Source: Bacteroidota bacterium (GTDB taxonomy: Bacteria > Bacteroidota > Bacteroidia > CAIKAF01). From it: 53,281 nucleotides of DNA. The translations under genes and the position numbers were made by a program. Positions 52,209 through 53,281 of the stretch are shown in pieces (positions within the stretch are counted from its first letter, which is position 1; every line of letters starts with the position of its first letter). The stretch spans positions 1 to 53,281 of the forward strand of contig JAEZEQ010000035.1 in the NCBI GenBank assembly GCA_023432985.1. The letters are read 5' to 3'. The notes below the pieces were generated by a model, which saw only the letters and a list, made by a program, of their open reading frames with translations, was not told the origin of the DNA and searched no databases.

Positions 52209-53281
52209 ATGAAAATTAGGAATATTCTTATTTCACAACCCAAGCCGGAGAATGATAAAAATCCATATACCGAATTGGCCAAAAAGCACAATGTTGTAAT
52301 TGATTTTAGATCATTTGTAAAGGTAGAAGGATTGACGGCAAAGGAGTTTAGGCAACAAAGGATAAATATAGCCGAGCATCAGGCTGTTATATTGAATAGC
52401 AGAAATGCGGTTGATTATTTTTTCGGATTGTGTAAAGAATTGCGTGTAAATATTTCAGAAGACATGTTGTATTTCTGTGTTACCGAAGCGGTGGCTTTGT
52501 ATTTGCAGAAATATATTCAGTATCGCAAAAGAAAAATATTTCATGGTACGAGTAAGTTCGAAGATTTGCTCGATGTAATGAAGAAGCACAAAGACAAAAA
52601 ATTTCTATTTGTATGTTCGGATAAACATCAGGATAAGATTACAGATGTATTGAATAAAAACAAATACAATTATTCCAAGGCCATTATGTACCGTACTGTC
52701 AGCAGCGATTTGTCTGATTTGACAGATGTATGGTATGATATGGTGGTATTTTATACACATCAGGGAATTGAGTCTTTGTTCGAAAATTTCCCAAAATTTG
52801 TACAGGGGAAAAAAGTTATTGCAACATTTGGGTTAGCCGTAAAAGACACAGCTGAGGAGGCCGGATTAATCGTGGAGTGTTTTGCTCCATCGGTTACTGC
52901 ACCGTCCATGGCTATGGCAATAGATCAGTTTTTGATCGAGCATAATGGAAAAGGCACTAGTCCGACCATTGCCAGAGTAAGCGGATTGGTTTCTCCGGAA
53001 ACAAAATCACCATCAAGCAAGCCCACAACATCGTCAACCAAAACCAAAAATAACGTGGCAAAAAAAGAAACAACCAAGAAAGCAGCTGCTAAGCCGGCTG
53101 CAAAAAAGACGGCAGCTAAGCCTGCGTCTAAAACTGCTGCCAAACCGGCTGCTAAAAAAGCTGCTCCTAAAGCCGCTGCCAAACCTGCTGCAAAGAAAGC
53201 CGCTCCTAAAGCTGCTGCAAAGCCTGCCGCTAAGAAAACTGCTGCTAAACCTGCTGCAAAGAAAGCCGCTCCTAAAGCTGC
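52209..53281 (+). CDS. hemD: Uroporphyrinogen-III synthase with Lys/Ala-rich tail (3' end outside window)
   Basis: Open to the window edge, 357 complete codons visible. Residues about 1-250 form a two-lobed HemD domain: KIRNILISQPKPENDKNPYTEL, the segment HQAVILNSRNAVDYFF, the hinge strand KKFLFVCSDKH, YDMVVFYTHQGIESLF and VIATFGLAVKDTAEEAGL. It cyclises hydroxymethylbilane to uroporphyrinogen III in heme synthesis. From about residue 265 the protein becomes a Ser/Thr/Lys linker and then, from about 284, a repetitive Ala/Lys/Pro tail (KPAAKKA and KAAPKA units) that continues out of the window. Such a tail is unusual on HemD. Start ATG 52209 overlaps nothing and follows the DUF4271 stop by one base. 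Confidence 0.85.
   Translation, partial: MKIRNILISQPKPENDKNPYTELAKKHNVVIDFRSFVKVEGLTAKEFRQQRINIAEHQAVILNSRNAVDYFFGLCKELRVNISEDMLYFCVTEAVALYLQKYIQYRKRKIFHGTSKFEDLLDVMKKHKDKKFLFVCSDKHQDKITDVLNKNKYNYSKAIMYRTVSSDLSDLTDVWYDMVVFYTHQGIESLFENFPKFVQGKKVIATFGLAVKDTAEEAGLIVECFAPSVTAPSMAMAIDQFLIEHNGKGTSPTIARVSGLVSPETKSPSSKPTTSSTKTKNNVAKKETTKKAAAKPAAKKTAAKPASKTAAKPAAKKAAPKAAAKPAAKKAAPKAAAKPAAKKTAAKPAAKKAAPKA
53073..53281 (+). repeat. Tandem repeat encoding the Ala/Lys/Pro tail of HemD
   Basis: Short degenerate units such as GCTGCAAAGAAAGCCGCTCC and CCTAAAGCTGCTGCAAAGCC recur with few changes. The last ~100 bases show near-exact repeats (compare around 53182 and 53254), a likely site of slippage and length variation. 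It is cut by the window edge. Confidence 0.75.

Noticed and set aside
52925..53182. Ala/Val-rich 85-codon frame on the minus strand
   Set aside because: Mirror of the repetitive HemD tail; open only because of the repeat composition.

Overview
The window looks like a chromosomal piece of a Bacteroidota bacterium. Five large secreted proteins end in type A type-IX-secretion (T9SS) sorting domains. Promoters follow the Bacteroidota TAnnTTTG -7 pattern. Families typical of the phylum occur (DUF4271 next to hemD, DUF5606, GEVED-domain proteins, PorT-like barrels). Composition is moderately AT-rich and coding density is high. I see no rRNA, tRNA, CRISPR array, phage gene or transposase. Both window edges cut genes: a FucP-type sugar transporter on the left, and uroporphyrinogen-III synthase with a lysine/alanine-rich tail on the right.

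Layout. 1-6.1 kb: sugar transporter, two T9SS cargo proteins, ROK sugar kinase. 6.1-11.5 kb: ABC-F ATPase, a small PepSY-like protein, lipocalin, a TylF-like methyltransferase, a META lipoprotein and a DnaQ-type exonuclease fused to BRCT. 11.5-20 kb: tandem pair of giant GEVED/beta-helix/PKD/T9SS paralogues behind a leader rich in inverted repeats. 20-25.6 kb, minus strand: Rrf2 regulator, tryptophan 2,3-dioxygenase and 5-formyl-THF cyclo-ligase, then a glycosidase-like secreted protein with a K+/H+ antiporter. 25.6-29 kb: GNAT, YegP, Kbl, a repeat-bearing 542-base intergenic stretch, and an EamA transporter. 29-32.7 kb: accB-accC diverging from fabD, with inverted repeats between them. 33-38.8 kb, minus strand: 1-Cys peroxiredoxin, then a tightly packed nucleotide-sugar operon (WbpE-, WbpD- and WbpB-like enzymes, a TviB/WbpO-like dehydrogenase, RfbB). 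39-44.7 kb: an uncharacterised envelope pair, an alpha/beta hydrolase, an ECF sigma/anti-sigma/beta-barrel operon, and DUF5606. 44.7-53.3 kb: a 1566-residue subtilisin-like T9SS protease diverging from an acyl-CoA carboxylase beta / DUF4271 / hemD operon.

How the parts may work together. The Wbp-like genes would make a diacetamido-glucuronate nucleotide sugar. In Porphyromonas gingivalis a Wbp-type pathway, including the WbpE homologue PorR, is needed for A-LPS, the anchor of T9SS cargo. The same window encodes five T9SS cargo proteins, so this operon is a candidate source of the anchoring sugar here. Other points worth a second look are the Lys/Ala-rich tail on HemD, a small protein built from repeated proline-punctuated strands, a Cys3His Rrf2 regulator heading a tryptophan-catabolic operon, an anti-sigma factor with an apparently duplicated N-terminal domain, and two intergenic repeat types. 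Functions were assigned by reading motifs only; no database search was run.
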